Source: RGIG250 sp045616885 (GTDB taxonomy: Bacteria > Bacillota > Negativicutes > Selenomonadales > Selenomonadaceae). Taken from it: a stretch of DNA of 52,960 bases. Below are positions 35,052 through 43,448 of this stretch, piece by piece. The position numbers and the translations under genes are program-made. Position 1 is the first letter of the stretch. Each line of letters begins with the position of its first letter. The stretch spans positions 1 to 52,960 of the forward strand of contig JAZLHS010000039.1 in the NCBI GenBank assembly GCA_045616885.1. The letters run 5' to 3'. Under the pieces are notes generated by a model. It was not told the DNA's origin and did not search any database. It saw only the letters and a list, made by a program, of their open reading frames with translations.

Positions 35052-38000
35052 TGGGCTGGTCATTTGAACAACAACTGGCATTTGAGACGTGTAACAAAAA
35101 CATACTGGTTGCTGCTGCTGCAGGCTCTGGGAAGACTACCATTCTCACCGAACGGATTGTCCGTCGCATCATCGGTGACCCTGAATTTGATGTATCGAGA
35201 CTTCTGGTTGTTACATTTACCAAGGCTGCTGCAATGGAGATGAGTGGGCGTATTGGAAAGCGCCTGAAAGAGATTGCGGAAGATCCCGATAAGAATTTTG
35301 TCCAAAAACTGATGGCAGAACATGATGTTTATCGTAAGGAAATTGCTGCCAGAAAAGAGCGCGGGGAGGAAACGACGGAGCTTGAAGCTTTGTTGGATAA
35401 GTATTCTAAATACTATACAGTTGAAGAAACTGATGATGGTGTCATATCGTACAGAACCAATGAGAAGGAAATAGGGGGGCTCCGGAGCCGCCTGGCAAAG
35501 CAGATGCTTCGTCTGGATAACGCAGATATCTCGACCATAGATTCATTTTGCCAGCGGATAATTCGCGAGTTTGGCGATAAAGCGACTGGGGATGATGGAA
35601 AACAAAAATTTGATGCACGCTGCCGAATTGCCGGAGAGACGGAGCTTGACATCCTTAAGATTGAGGTTCTGGAAGACCTTTTCCTTGATAAATATACAGA
35701 AGCTTTTTCTAAAGGTGATGCCGATTTCCTAAGTTTTGTTGAAAACTACGGCAGTGACCTGAATGATGGGAAGATATATGATATAGTCCTTAAAATTTAT
35801 GAGTATTCTGTCAGTGAGGCAGACCCGATTTCCTGGCTGGAGTCTTTGAGAGATGACTATGTTGGGATTACACCTGACTTAATCAATAAGGTACAGCCGC
35901 GATACAGTGAAAACCACAAGGCAGCCGTCTGGATGAATATGCGACGTGAACAGGCGGCAAGTTTGGCAAGGAAGGCCGAAGCACAACTTGAAATTGCTAT
36001 GGAGAAGGCTTTGGAGGCCGAAGCAGAGTTCGGTGAGATAAAGAAATTTGGGAAGAATTTTGCCACTATAGTGGAAACTGTTCGGCATGATTTAGAGCTG
36101 GTAAAGATAAATGCTGGGTCAAGGGTTCTTTATGAGAAGGATTGGGATGCTATTGCGGTCGGTCTAAAAGAAAGCTTTGGCAGGAATTTCGGTAGGTTTA
36201 TTCTTGCCAAAACTGATCAGATTAGCGAAGAAGATTTGGAAGAGCTGAAGTCCCGTAAGGATGAAATCAAGTCTGTTCGTGATGCCGGAAAAGAAAATTA
36301 TGATAAGGCAGCGGCAATTTTCGCTGAGTCGTCAGTGGATATTGCGGAAATTTTGCAGACCTTCGGACGATTTGCCAGGGTGGCTGTGGAGTTGGTTATT
36401 GACTTCACTGATAGGTATAGCCGAGCAAAAAAAGAACGCCGGATAATGGACTTCGGTGACCTTGAGCATGAAGCACTCAATATTCTTGGATGTCACGCAA
36501 AAGACGGGAAGTGGAGACAGACAGAAATAGGACAACAGGTACTCTGTGACAAATATGCCGAGGTGATGGTTGATGAGTATCAGGATGTTAACCGGCTTCA
36601 GGAAATACTGTTTTCTCTGCTGACCAGAAATGAATCTTTGGCGAATGGTGAAGAGGCTGTCGGTCCATGTCGTTTTATTGTCGGTGATGTGAAGCAAAGT
36701 ATTTATCGATTCCGCCATTCGGATGCCAGCCTGTTCAATGATAAGAAGGATATATATATTTCGGCTGATGATATTAGTGCTGTAAAGAAAAATCCGTGCA
36801 GCATTCGAATCGACATGGCAAATAATTACCGCAGCCGCAGTGCAGTGCTGCAAGGTGTAAACTTTATTTTCCGTCAGCTGATGACAAAAAGTGGGGCAGA
36901 GATTGATTATGATGAAAAAACGGAGGCTCTACATTTCATTTTGGGCGAAGGTGCAGATAGTCTGACCGTAGATAACGGATATCCATATGAAAGCATACGT
37001 GCAAAGGAGAATGTAGAGTTCACCGATGAGAACACGGAGCTGATTCTCATAGATTCCGCACAGGAAGTTGATAATGACGGCAGTCTATCACATGATTTTA
37101 ATGAAAATGACAGTGAGGAACAAGACCTTTCCGCTTTCGATTTGGAGGCTGAGTACATTGCTCGTAGAATAAGGGAGCTTCTTGATTCCGGATGCCATGT
37201 TTTTAGAGATAAAGACAAAGGGATACATAATCCTGTAGCACCGCGTGATATAACAATCCTTATGCGAGGGGTGAAGGGTAATGGAGAAATCTTGCGGGAG
37301 CATTTGAACAAGTATGATATTCCTGCTTATGTAACCGCAGACGAAGGGTATTTTCAGGAAACAGAAATCAGGACAATGTTGTCCGTGTTAAAAATCATCG
37401 ATAACCAACGACAGGATATACCGCTGGCAGCAGTGCTGAGGTCGCCAATAGGAGAGTTTTCTGACAGTGAGCTGGCGGAGATACGTTTGTCAGTTCCGGA
37501 GTCAGATGACTTGCCAAATCTAATAGATGTTTTAAGACAGAGTGCTGCCGATGAAAGCAGCTGCAGTGAAACACTAAAGGAAAAAGTGAAAGGTTTCCTG
37601 GAAAAACTTAATGAATGGCGCAGGCTTTCCAGAGAAACAGGACTAAGCGAAATGATTTGGCAGCTCCTTCAGGATACTGAGTATTATGAATATGTGGGGG
37701 CAATGCCCGGAGGGCAACTGAGGCAGGCAAATCTTCGCCTGCTTATCAGCAGAGCGAAGGAGTATGAAGCTGGTGACAGCCGCGGATTGTTCCGGTTCCT
37801 TCATTATATAGGTCAGCTGAAAAAAGGTGAGACGGATATGTCTCAGGCTAGAACCTTGGGTGAAAACGAGGATGTAGTCAGAATCATGACCATCCACAAG
37901 AGTAAGGGTATGCAGTTCCCAATTGTGTTTCTGGCAGGAATCGGGAAGCAGTTTAACCGGCAGGATGAGAGGGCAAAATTTGTATTCCATCACAGGTTCG

Positions 38001-39463
38001 GACTTGGAGGTGATTTGCTGGCAACCCGCTATGAAATGACCGGCAATCCACAGGATAATAACCTCGTAAGAGTAAAGCAAAAAACTGTCTCAGGAGAAGC
38101 GATTAAGCATTGTCTGAATCGTGAGATGAAAGCAGAAGAACTGCGCTTGTTATATGTGGCATTAACCAGAGCACAGGAAAAGGTCATAATGGTGGGGACG
38201 GTGAATAAACTGGCAACCCCAAATAAGCAGGTTAAATCATGGATGAATTACTGTAACTATGTGCGCAATAATACGGTGAATTCAAAACCTGTACCACTGC
38301 CTCCGGAAGCAATATCCGATGGGGTGAGAATGGTGGACTGGATAGCTACTGCAGTCGCCAATCACAGAGACGGTGAGCCGCTGCGAACATTGTGCAGCGG
38401 AGATGTGGCAGATGGCGATGGTATTTGTATTACCGGAGCTGGATATCCTACAGACGGCAGTTCTTTTAAGGTAAAAATTCTGGATGGCAATTTGCGGGAA
38501 ATAGAGAGTGTAGCTGCTACCTCTGCCGAAGAATGTGAGAGTCGGACAGAAAAAACAACTGCCAAAGACAGTGATGAACTCTTTGTCCCGGCAGCTGATT
38601 TTCTTATGGCAATTAAAGAGGGAAATGATTTCAGTGTTGTGGAAGATTCCTCATTGGAAGAGTCCTTGGAAGCTATTTTTGACGAGAGAAAAAAATACAA
38701 GTACGCCAGCACGGATAAATTGCGAGCCAAGATATCTGTAACTGAACTGAAACGGCTTGATATGGAGCAGCAGTATTCCGAAAATGGCGAAGATTTTCAG
38801 GAGATGCATCCCCATGAGATGTCGTATGGGAGTTCTGTGATGTTATCCGGGAAATCAGAATCTGAACAGGCAGAAATGGACAGGAACAACATACCATCAG
38901 GACCCGAATTTGGCACCATTGTTCATGATGTGCTAAGGTATGCTGTCTCAAGAAAGCTGTCCGTAAAGGATAGTGAGTTTTTGGACTATCTTAAATCGAC
39001 AGTCAGCACGATGTGTCCGAGTAAATCTGAAGGTGAACGGAACAGCTGGGAGATGGCGGTAAAAAGACTGGTCGGAAATTTCCTTTATTCATCACTAGGA
39101 AACAGGGTCTGGAAGTCTAAGCGGGTTTATTGTGAGCTACCATTCTGCAGACTGCTTAAAGCGAAGGAGGCATATTCCTCAAAATATAGGAACGCTCCGG
39201 ACAAAACAGATGCGCTTGATGAAATAGATAGCTCAGTTTTCCTACAGGGTGTTATAGACCTTTTGTTTATGGAGTCTGAGGATAGCTGCATTTTGGTCGA
39301 CTATAAGACAGATGCAGGGATTGACGGGGATGAAGCGAGGGAGAGGTATCAGAAACAGATAGAGATTTATGCGAAGGCGGTTTCGGATATCACCGGCTAT
39401 AAGGTGAATGAAGCATACTTGTTTCTGCTAAGAAGATCAGAGGCAGTAATGGTAGGTATCTGA
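35051..39463 (+). CDS. addA: ATP-dependent helicase/nuclease subunit A AddA (RexA)
   Basis: This 1470-aa UvrD-type helicase-nuclease is the motor of AddAB. Superfamily 1 motifs are intact: AAAGSGKTT (about 20), VVTFTKAAAMEM, VDEYQDVNRLQ (about 507), VGDVKQSIYRFR, IMTIHKSKGMQFP and LLYVALTRAQEK. The nuclease site ILVDYKTD is at about 1415. It is longer than typical AddA (about 1,200-1,250 aa); the extra length is spread through the helicase 1B-2B regions and a Glu/Ser-rich linker before the nuclease (ESRTEKTTAKDSDELF region). ATG overlaps the addB stop and has AAGGGGGAG upstream. Confidence 0.95.
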   Translation: MGWSFEQQLAFETCNKNILVAAAAGSGKTTILTERIVRRIIGDPEFDVSRLLVVTFTKAAAMEMSGRIGKRLKEIAEDPDKNFVQKLMAEHDVYRKEIAARKERGEETTELEALLDKYSKYYTVEETDDGVISYRTNEKEIGGLRSRLAKQMLRLDNADISTIDSFCQRIIREFGDKATGDDGKQKFDARCRIAGETELDILKIEVLEDLFLDKYTEAFSKGDADFLSFVENYGSDLNDGKIYDIVLKIYEYSVSEADPISWLESLRDDYVGITPDLINKVQPRYSENHKAAVWMNMRREQAASLARKAEAQLEIAMEKALEAEAEFGEIKKFGKNFATIVETVRHDLELVKINAGSRVLYEKDWDAIAVGLKESFGRNFGRFILAKTDQISEEDLEELKSRKDEIKSVRDAGKENYDKAAAIFAESSVDIAEILQTFGRFARVAVELVIDFTDRYSRAKKERRIMDFGDLEHEALNILGCHAKDGKWRQTEIGQQVLCDKYAEVMVDEYQDVNRLQEILFSLLTRNESLANGEEAVGPCRFIVGDVKQSIYRFRHSDASLFNDKKDIYISADDISAVKKNPCSIRIDMANNYRSRSAVLQGVNFIFRQLMTKSGAEIDYDEKTEALHFILGEGADSLTVDNGYPYESIRAKENVEFTDENTELILIDSAQEVDNDGSLSHDFNENDSEEQDLSAFDLEAEYIARRIRELLDSGCHVFRDKDKGIHNPVAPRDITILMRGVKGNGEILREHLNKYDIPAYVTADEGYFQETEIRTMLSVLKIIDNQRQDIPLAAVLRSPIGEFSDSELAEIRLSVPESDDLPNLIDVLRQSAADESSCSETLKEKVKGFLEKLNEWRRLSRETGLSEMIWQLLQDTEYYEYVGAMPGGQLRQANLRLLISRAKEYEAGDSRGLFRFLHYIGQLKKGETDMSQARTLGENEDVVRIMTIHKSKGMQFPIVFLAGIGKQFNRQDERAKFVFHHRFGLGGDLLATRYEMTGNPQDNNLVRVKQKTVSGEAIKHCLNREMKAEELRLLYVALTRAQEKVIMVGTVNKLATPNKQVKSWMNYCNYVRNNTVNSKPVPLPPEAISDGVRMVDWIATAVANHRDGEPLRTLCSGDVADGDGICITGAGYPTDGSSFKVKILDGNLREIESVAATSAEECESRTEKTTAKDSDELFVPAADFLMAIKEGNDFSVVEDSSLEESLEAIFDERKKYKYASTDKLRAKISVTELKRLDMEQQYSENGEDFQEMHPHEMSYGSSVMLSGKSESEQAEMDRNNIPSGPEFGTIVHDVLRYAVSRKLSVKDSEFLDYLKSTVSTMCPSKSEGERNSWEMAVKRLVGNFLYSSLGNRVWKSKRVYCELPFCRLLKAKEAYSSKYRNAPDKTDALDEIDSSVFLQGVIDLLFMESEDSCILVDYKTDAGIDGDEARERYQKQIEIYAKAVSDITGYKVNEAYLFLLRRSEAVMVGI

Positions 39464-39486
39464 CTTTGTGTCAGTATGTGGTTTGA

Positions 39487-39531
39487 AAGAAGGAGAAGCA
39501 TACTACAAAAAAGTAGTTGGTTTTCCTTCTG
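39487..39531 (+). other. hairpin after addA
   Basis: AGAAGGAGAA..ACTAC pairs with GTAGT..TTTTCCTTCT around an A6 loop. The T-tract is inside the 3' arm, not after it, so it is either a poor terminator or a leader structure for the next small gene. Confidence 0.45.
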
Positions 39532-39555
39532 GCAGAAAGGATATAGGTGATAAAA

Positions 39556-39768
39556 ATGGAACAACAAAGTTTATTTGACAAGTTGGGTAGTATTCCAGAT
39601 GAACAGATTTTTACCAAAGAGTTTTTACAGCGTATAAAAGAAGAAGCAGAAGCAGAGCCTGTAGGAGAGGTTAAGCCACAGCCTATGATAATTCCTTCTG
39701 ATTATACAGCAGAGGAATTTGTTGAAGCACTTGGTGAAGAAGAAGCTAAGAAACTTCATTTAATTTAA
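39556..39768 (+). CDS. small acidic uncharacterised protein (70 aa)
   Basis: This 70-aa acidic protein starts MEQQSLFDKLGSIPDE and ends with a helix (TAEEFVEALGEEEAKKLHLI). It has no recognised family, signal or membrane segment. ATG 39556 has AGGTGA 5 nt upstream; a GTG at 39547 is possible. It lies 92 nt after addA. Confidence 0.6.
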   Translation: MEQQSLFDKLGSIPDEQIFTKEFLQRIKEEAEAEPVGEVKPQPMIIPSDYTAEEFVEALGEEEAKKLHLI

Positions 39769-39886
39769 TAATTTGATGATTTAACATCAATATAATTTTC
39801 TTCTAAGTACAATTATAGGGATACAATTCATGGTAGACTGGAAGTAGGTAAACGGAATGCATCAATGAAAGCGAGTAATATCAGTC

Positions 39887-40369
39887 ATGAAGAAGTTTAT
39901 TCTTACTTCATTACTTGTTCTGCTGTTTTCTGTGAGAGGCAATGCAGCCTACATCCACAGGGATTTAAATCCTGCTGCGGATAACGATTGTGTGCCTGCG
40001 TCTTTGTCTGTTGTTCTAAATGTTTCATATAAACGAGTGCCTGATATACTGGAGAAGATTCACAGAGAAACCGGAACAAATAGTTGGAGAAGCACATATA
40101 CGGTAAGGCGTTTTTTGCATACCTTGGGATATGAGCTATGTATACCGATAGGTAAGCCGAACGTTCAGCAGTTGGCAGCTGTTGGTATTCCTATTGTGAT
40201 AGGCATAGATAATCCCAAATGTCATCACGTTGTTGGTGCTGTAAATGGCAACTACTTTGATAAAGTCGATACAGGAGATTACATTGCTGATTTTTTCTTC
40301 GTTCGCATAGATGATATGGAGATGATAGAAAAATATATAGACTATGTGTGGTGGTATGAACAACAATAA
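39887..40369 (+). CDS. secreted C39-like papain-fold cysteine protein
   Basis: This 160-aa protein has a typical Sec signal (KKFILTSLLVLLFSV, cleavage after GNA) and a small domain of the C39-like papain fold: catalytic Cys35 in DNDCVPASLSVVL, a helix VPDILEKIHRETG, IPIVIGID, and His at 113/114 in KCHHVVGAVNG followed by an Asp in KVDTGDYIAD. Relatives include cysteine peptidases that process leader peptides or act as secreted amidases. The substrate is unknown and no bacteriocin gene is adjacent. No good ribosome site is seen before ATG 39887, so expression level is uncertain. Confidence 0.7.
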   Translation: MKKFILTSLLVLLFSVRGNAAYIHRDLNPAADNDCVPASLSVVLNVSYKRVPDILEKIHRETGTNSWRSTYTVRRFLHTLGYELCIPIGKPNVQQLAAVGIPIVIGIDNPKCHHVVGAVNGNYFDKVDTGDYIADFFFVRIDDMEMIEKYIDYVWWYEQQ

Positions 40370-40445
40370 AAGTAGTGCCTTATATTGGTTCATTTATTAT
40401 TGCAATTTGCAAAAGGAAAGATGGTTAAGTCTATATAATGGTGTA

Positions 40446-40650
40446 AATTAAAAAGAAAGGAGCCAAAGGTTCAATCTTCGGGTAAAATGAAGTTGTCCAC
40501 ACAACATAATACCGAGGAGGAAAGAACACAATGGCTAGACTCAATAATTGCGCCGGACAGTAAGACTGTGAACGAGTGTGCTGGTTATTAATAAACAGCT
40601 TGTAGAAAATCATGATCGCCAATGTTAGGTAGGTCATGATTTTTTATTTT
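40446..40650 (+). ncRNA. candidate small RNA or leader-peptide transcript
   Basis: TATAAT (40434-40439, no clear -35) precedes about 200 nt with several possible hairpins (GTTGT-CCAC-ACAAC at 40501-40515, ACAGT-AAG-ACTGT near 40557-40569). It ends in a terminator, AAAATCATGA (40606-40615 region) with TCATGATTTT and a T-run to 40650. Inside is a very strong ribosome site GAGGAGG and ATG 40531 opening only ten codons (MARLNNCAGQ). It matches no RNA family I can name. It could be a small RNA, a dual-function RNA, or a decayed gene start. Confidence 0.4.
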
Positions 40651-40661
40651 GGAAATATGTT

Positions 40662-40710
40662 AGTCAAAAAGTCAAAAAGTGTTTGACTTTTTGACTAACT
40701 GCGTTATAAT
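40662..40710 (+). promoter_or_regulatory. clpB promoter overlapped by a CtsR-like operator
   Basis: Heptads AGTCAAA at 40662-40668 and 40670-40676 are mirrored by TTTGACT at 40682-40688 and TTTGACT at 40690-40696, giving 15-bp inverted arms around AAGTG. The -35 TTGACT (40683-40688) lies inside the right arm; TATAAT is at 40705-40710, spaced 16 nt. CtsR, the class III heat-shock repressor, binds direct heptads GGTCAAA separated by three bases; here the separation is one base, so CtsR or another repressor is possible. No CIRCE element is seen. Confidence 0.75.
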
Positions 40711-40780
40711 GAAATCAGATTTGAAATAGCTCTTTAGTCCAATTTGAAATACAGCAAGAAAAACAAGGGAGGAAAGAAGT

Positions 40781-43363
40781 ATGCAGCAGGATAAATACAC
40801 GCAGAAAGCTATGGAGATAATCCAGAAGGCTCAGCAGGCAGCAGTAGTACGCTACAATCAGGAAGTCACCGGCACCCATATTTTCTGGGCGCTGTCCAAG
40901 GAACCGGAAGGTCTGCTGGAAATAATCTTTAAGTCAAACGAAGTCAATACAGCGCAGCTGAGTGAAAAGCTGGAGAAGAAGCTGGATACATACCCGCAGG
41001 TCAAGGGTGTCGACTATCTGAACATCAGCGTCGATGCCACCCGTATCATGGGCAGGGCTGAAGTGCTGGCCAAGGAAATGGGCGACGAATACGTATCTAC
41101 CGAGCATATTCTGCTGGCAGTGGTCAGCGATGGAAGCCCGGATGTGCAGGAGCTGGCGAAAAAGGCTGGTCTGACAGAAAAGGGAATCCGCAATGTTATT
41201 CGGAAAAATCGCAACGGCTCCGTCGATGGAGAAAATCCTGAGGAACGGTATAAAGCGCTGAAAAAGTATGGCCGTGATGTAACAGAGGCGGCCAGAAACG
41301 GAAAGCTTGACCCGGTAATCGGACGAGATGATGAAATCCGCCGCACTATCGAGATACTCTCCCGCCGGACGAAGAACAATCCGGTGCTTATCGGTGAGCC
41401 GGGCGTCGGCAAAACGGCAATCATTGAAGGATTGGCTCGTCGTATCGTGGCTGGGGATGTGCCGGAGTCCTTGAAGAATAAGACTCTGTATTCTCTTGAT
41501 ATGGGGGCACTCATTGCCGGAGCGAAGTTCCGGGGCGAGTTTGAGGAGCGTCTGAAAGCGGTACTGGGCGAAATCGCCAAGTCTGACGGACAGATTCTTC
41601 TCTTTATCGATGAGCTTCACACTGTGGTAGGAGCCGGAGCAGCAGAGGGAGCAATGGATGCAGGAAATCTGCTGAAGCCTATGCTGGCCCGCGGCGAGCT
41701 GCGCTGTATCGGTGCCACCACCCTCAACGAATACCGAAAGTATATCGAGAAGGATACGGCTCTTGAGCGCCGCTTCCAGCCGGTTATGGTGGCAGAGCCT
41801 ACCGTAGAGGACACTATTTCTATTCTTCGTGGCCTGAAGGAGCGGTACGAGGTACATCACGGTGTCCGCATTCGCGATGCGGCGCTTGTAGCCGCCGCCG
41901 CCATGTCTGACCGCTACATTGCCGACCGGTTCCTGCCGGACAAGGCCATTGACCTGGTGGGTGAAGCAGCAGCGAAGCTCAGGACGGAGATAGAGTCCGT
42001 TCCCGCTCCCATTGATGATGTCCGGAGAAAAATTCTCCAGCTGGATATCGAAGATCAGGCTTTGAAGAAGGAAAGTGACGACGGCTCAAAGGAGCGGCTC
42101 GCTAATCTTCTGGCGGAAAAGGAAGAGCTGAAGAAGAAGGAAGCGGAGCTTACTGCCGGCTGGGAGGCAGAGAAGAAGGATATTCTCATGGTGAAATCCA
42201 TCAAGGAGGAAATCAACAATATCGGTCGTCAGATGGAGGCAGCTGAGCGTGAGGGCAATCTCAGCCGAGCCGGAGAGCTGAAATACGGTAAGCTGCCGGA
42301 GCTGCAGAAGCAGCTGGCGGAAGCGGAGAAGCGCAGTAGCGAAAAGGCAGAGCAGGGAAGTGATGGCCGTCTCCTGCGGGAAGAAGTGGGAGAAGAAGAT
42401 ATCGCCAATGTGGTAAGCCGCTGGACAGGAATACCTGTGTCCCGGATGCTTACCGGCGAGAGGGAAAAGCTCATTCATCTTGGCGATATCCTGCACCAGC
42501 GCGTTATCGGTCAGGATGAGGCCGTAGATGTTGTCAGCGATGCCATCATCAGGGCAAGAGCCGGTATCAAGGATCCGGCACGCCCAATCGGTTCCTTCAT
42601 CTTCCTTGGTCCCACCGGTGTCGGCAAGACTGAGCTGGCTAAGACTCTGGCCGAGGTACTCTTTGACGATGAGCGCAGTATGATTCGCATTGATATGTCA
42701 GAGTACATGGAGAAGCACAGTGTTGCCAGACTCATCGGTGCGCCTCCGGGCTATGTCGGCTATGATGAGGGTGGACAGCTCACGGAGGCCGTTCGCCGCC
42801 GCCCCTACAGTGTTATCCTGCTGGATGAGATTGAAAAGGCTCATCGGGATGTGTTCAATGTGCTGTTGCAGATACTTGACGACGGTCGCTTGACCGACGG
42901 CAAAGGTCGGGTAGTCAGCTTCAAGAATACTGTCATTATCATGACCAGCAACCTTGGCTCGGATGCTATTCTGACGAAAGAATTCGGCGAAGCGGAAGAG
43001 ACTGTTCACGCTATGCTGAAGGAATACTTCCGACCGGAATTCCTGAATCGAATCGATGATATTGTCGTATTCAAAGCGCTGGCGAAGGATCAGGTCGAAG
43101 GAATTGCCAGACTGCTTCTGAGCAACCTCGCTGAGCGACTGGAAAAGCAGCTGAAGCTGAATATTACCTATAGCGATGAGGTTGTTGCTTATCTGGCGGA
43201 AGCCGGTTTTGACCCGGCCTTCGGGGCAAGACCTTTGAAGCGGCTTATCAGTCACCGCCTGGAAACAGAGCTTTCCCGGGAAATCATCAAGGGAACTATT
43301 GCCGAGGGTGACGATGTGGCGGTAGGAATTGACGGCGACAAGCTGACCTTTGAGAAACAGTAA
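40781..43363 (+). CDS. clpB: ATP-dependent disaggregase ClpB
   Basis: This 860-aa hexameric AAA+ chaperone threads aggregated proteins together with DnaK. In order: an N-terminal Clp repeat domain (1-150), NBD1 with Walker A GEPGVGKTA (about 205) and Walker B LLFIDELHT, the coiled-coil middle domain (about 400-520, rich in K/E with a GWEAEKK-type segment) that identifies ClpB rather than ClpC/ClpA, NBD2 with GPTGVGKTE (about 609) and VILLDEIEKAH, and the C-terminal D2-small domain. Length is normal for ClpB. GGGAGGAAAG precedes the ATG. It is a single-gene unit with its own operator and terminator. Confidence 0.96.
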   Translation: MQQDKYTQKAMEIIQKAQQAAVVRYNQEVTGTHIFWALSKEPEGLLEIIFKSNEVNTAQLSEKLEKKLDTYPQVKGVDYLNISVDATRIMGRAEVLAKEMGDEYVSTEHILLAVVSDGSPDVQELAKKAGLTEKGIRNVIRKNRNGSVDGENPEERYKALKKYGRDVTEAARNGKLDPVIGRDDEIRRTIEILSRRTKNNPVLIGEPGVGKTAIIEGLARRIVAGDVPESLKNKTLYSLDMGALIAGAKFRGEFEERLKAVLGEIAKSDGQILLFIDELHTVVGAGAAEGAMDAGNLLKPMLARGELRCIGATTLNEYRKYIEKDTALERRFQPVMVAEPTVEDTISILRGLKERYEVHHGVRIRDAALVAAAAMSDRYIADRFLPDKAIDLVGEAAAKLRTEIESVPAPIDDVRRKILQLDIEDQALKKESDDGSKERLANLLAEKEELKKKEAELTAGWEAEKKDILMVKSIKEEINNIGRQMEAAEREGNLSRAGELKYGKLPELQKQLAEAEKRSSEKAEQGSDGRLLREEVGEEDIANVVSRWTGIPVSRMLTGEREKLIHLGDILHQRVIGQDEAVDVVSDAIIRARAGIKDPARPIGSFIFLGPTGVGKTELAKTLAEVLFDDERSMIRIDMSEYMEKHSVARLIGAPPGYVGYDEGGQLTEAVRRRPYSVILLDEIEKAHRDVFNVLLQILDDGRLTDGKGRVVSFKNTVIIMTSNLGSDAILTKEFGEAEETVHAMLKEYFRPEFLNRIDDIVVFKALAKDQVEGIARLLLSNLAERLEKQLKLNITYSDEVVAYLAEAGFDPAFGARPLKRLISHRLETELSREIIKGTIAEGDDVAVGIDGDKLTFEKQ

Positions 43364-43391
43364 ACGGTGAAATAAATATTGCCAATAAAAC

Positions 43392-43439
43392 AGGCTGTTA
43401 CATAAGCAAATTTTCTGCTTGTGTAACAGCCTAATTTTT
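43392..43439. terminator. terminator between convergent clpB and nucleoside hydrolase
   Basis: AGGCTGTTACA(TAAGCA) pairs with (TGCTTG)TGTAACAGCCT over about 17 bp and is followed by AATTTTTA. It is symmetric enough to serve both strands. Confidence 0.85.
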
Positions 43440-43448
43440 ATGCTAAGT

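Noticed and set aside
28254..39463. mcrB-llaJI-addB-addA as one novel defence operon
   Set aside because: AddAB is a widespread housekeeping repair complex and the junction at 31251-31322 leaves room for a separate promoter. Adjacency alone does not support one system.
39547..40369. Small protein plus C39-like protein as a bacteriocin export module
   Set aside because: No ABC exporter domain and no double-glycine leader in the small protein, and the cysteine protein is itself secreted.
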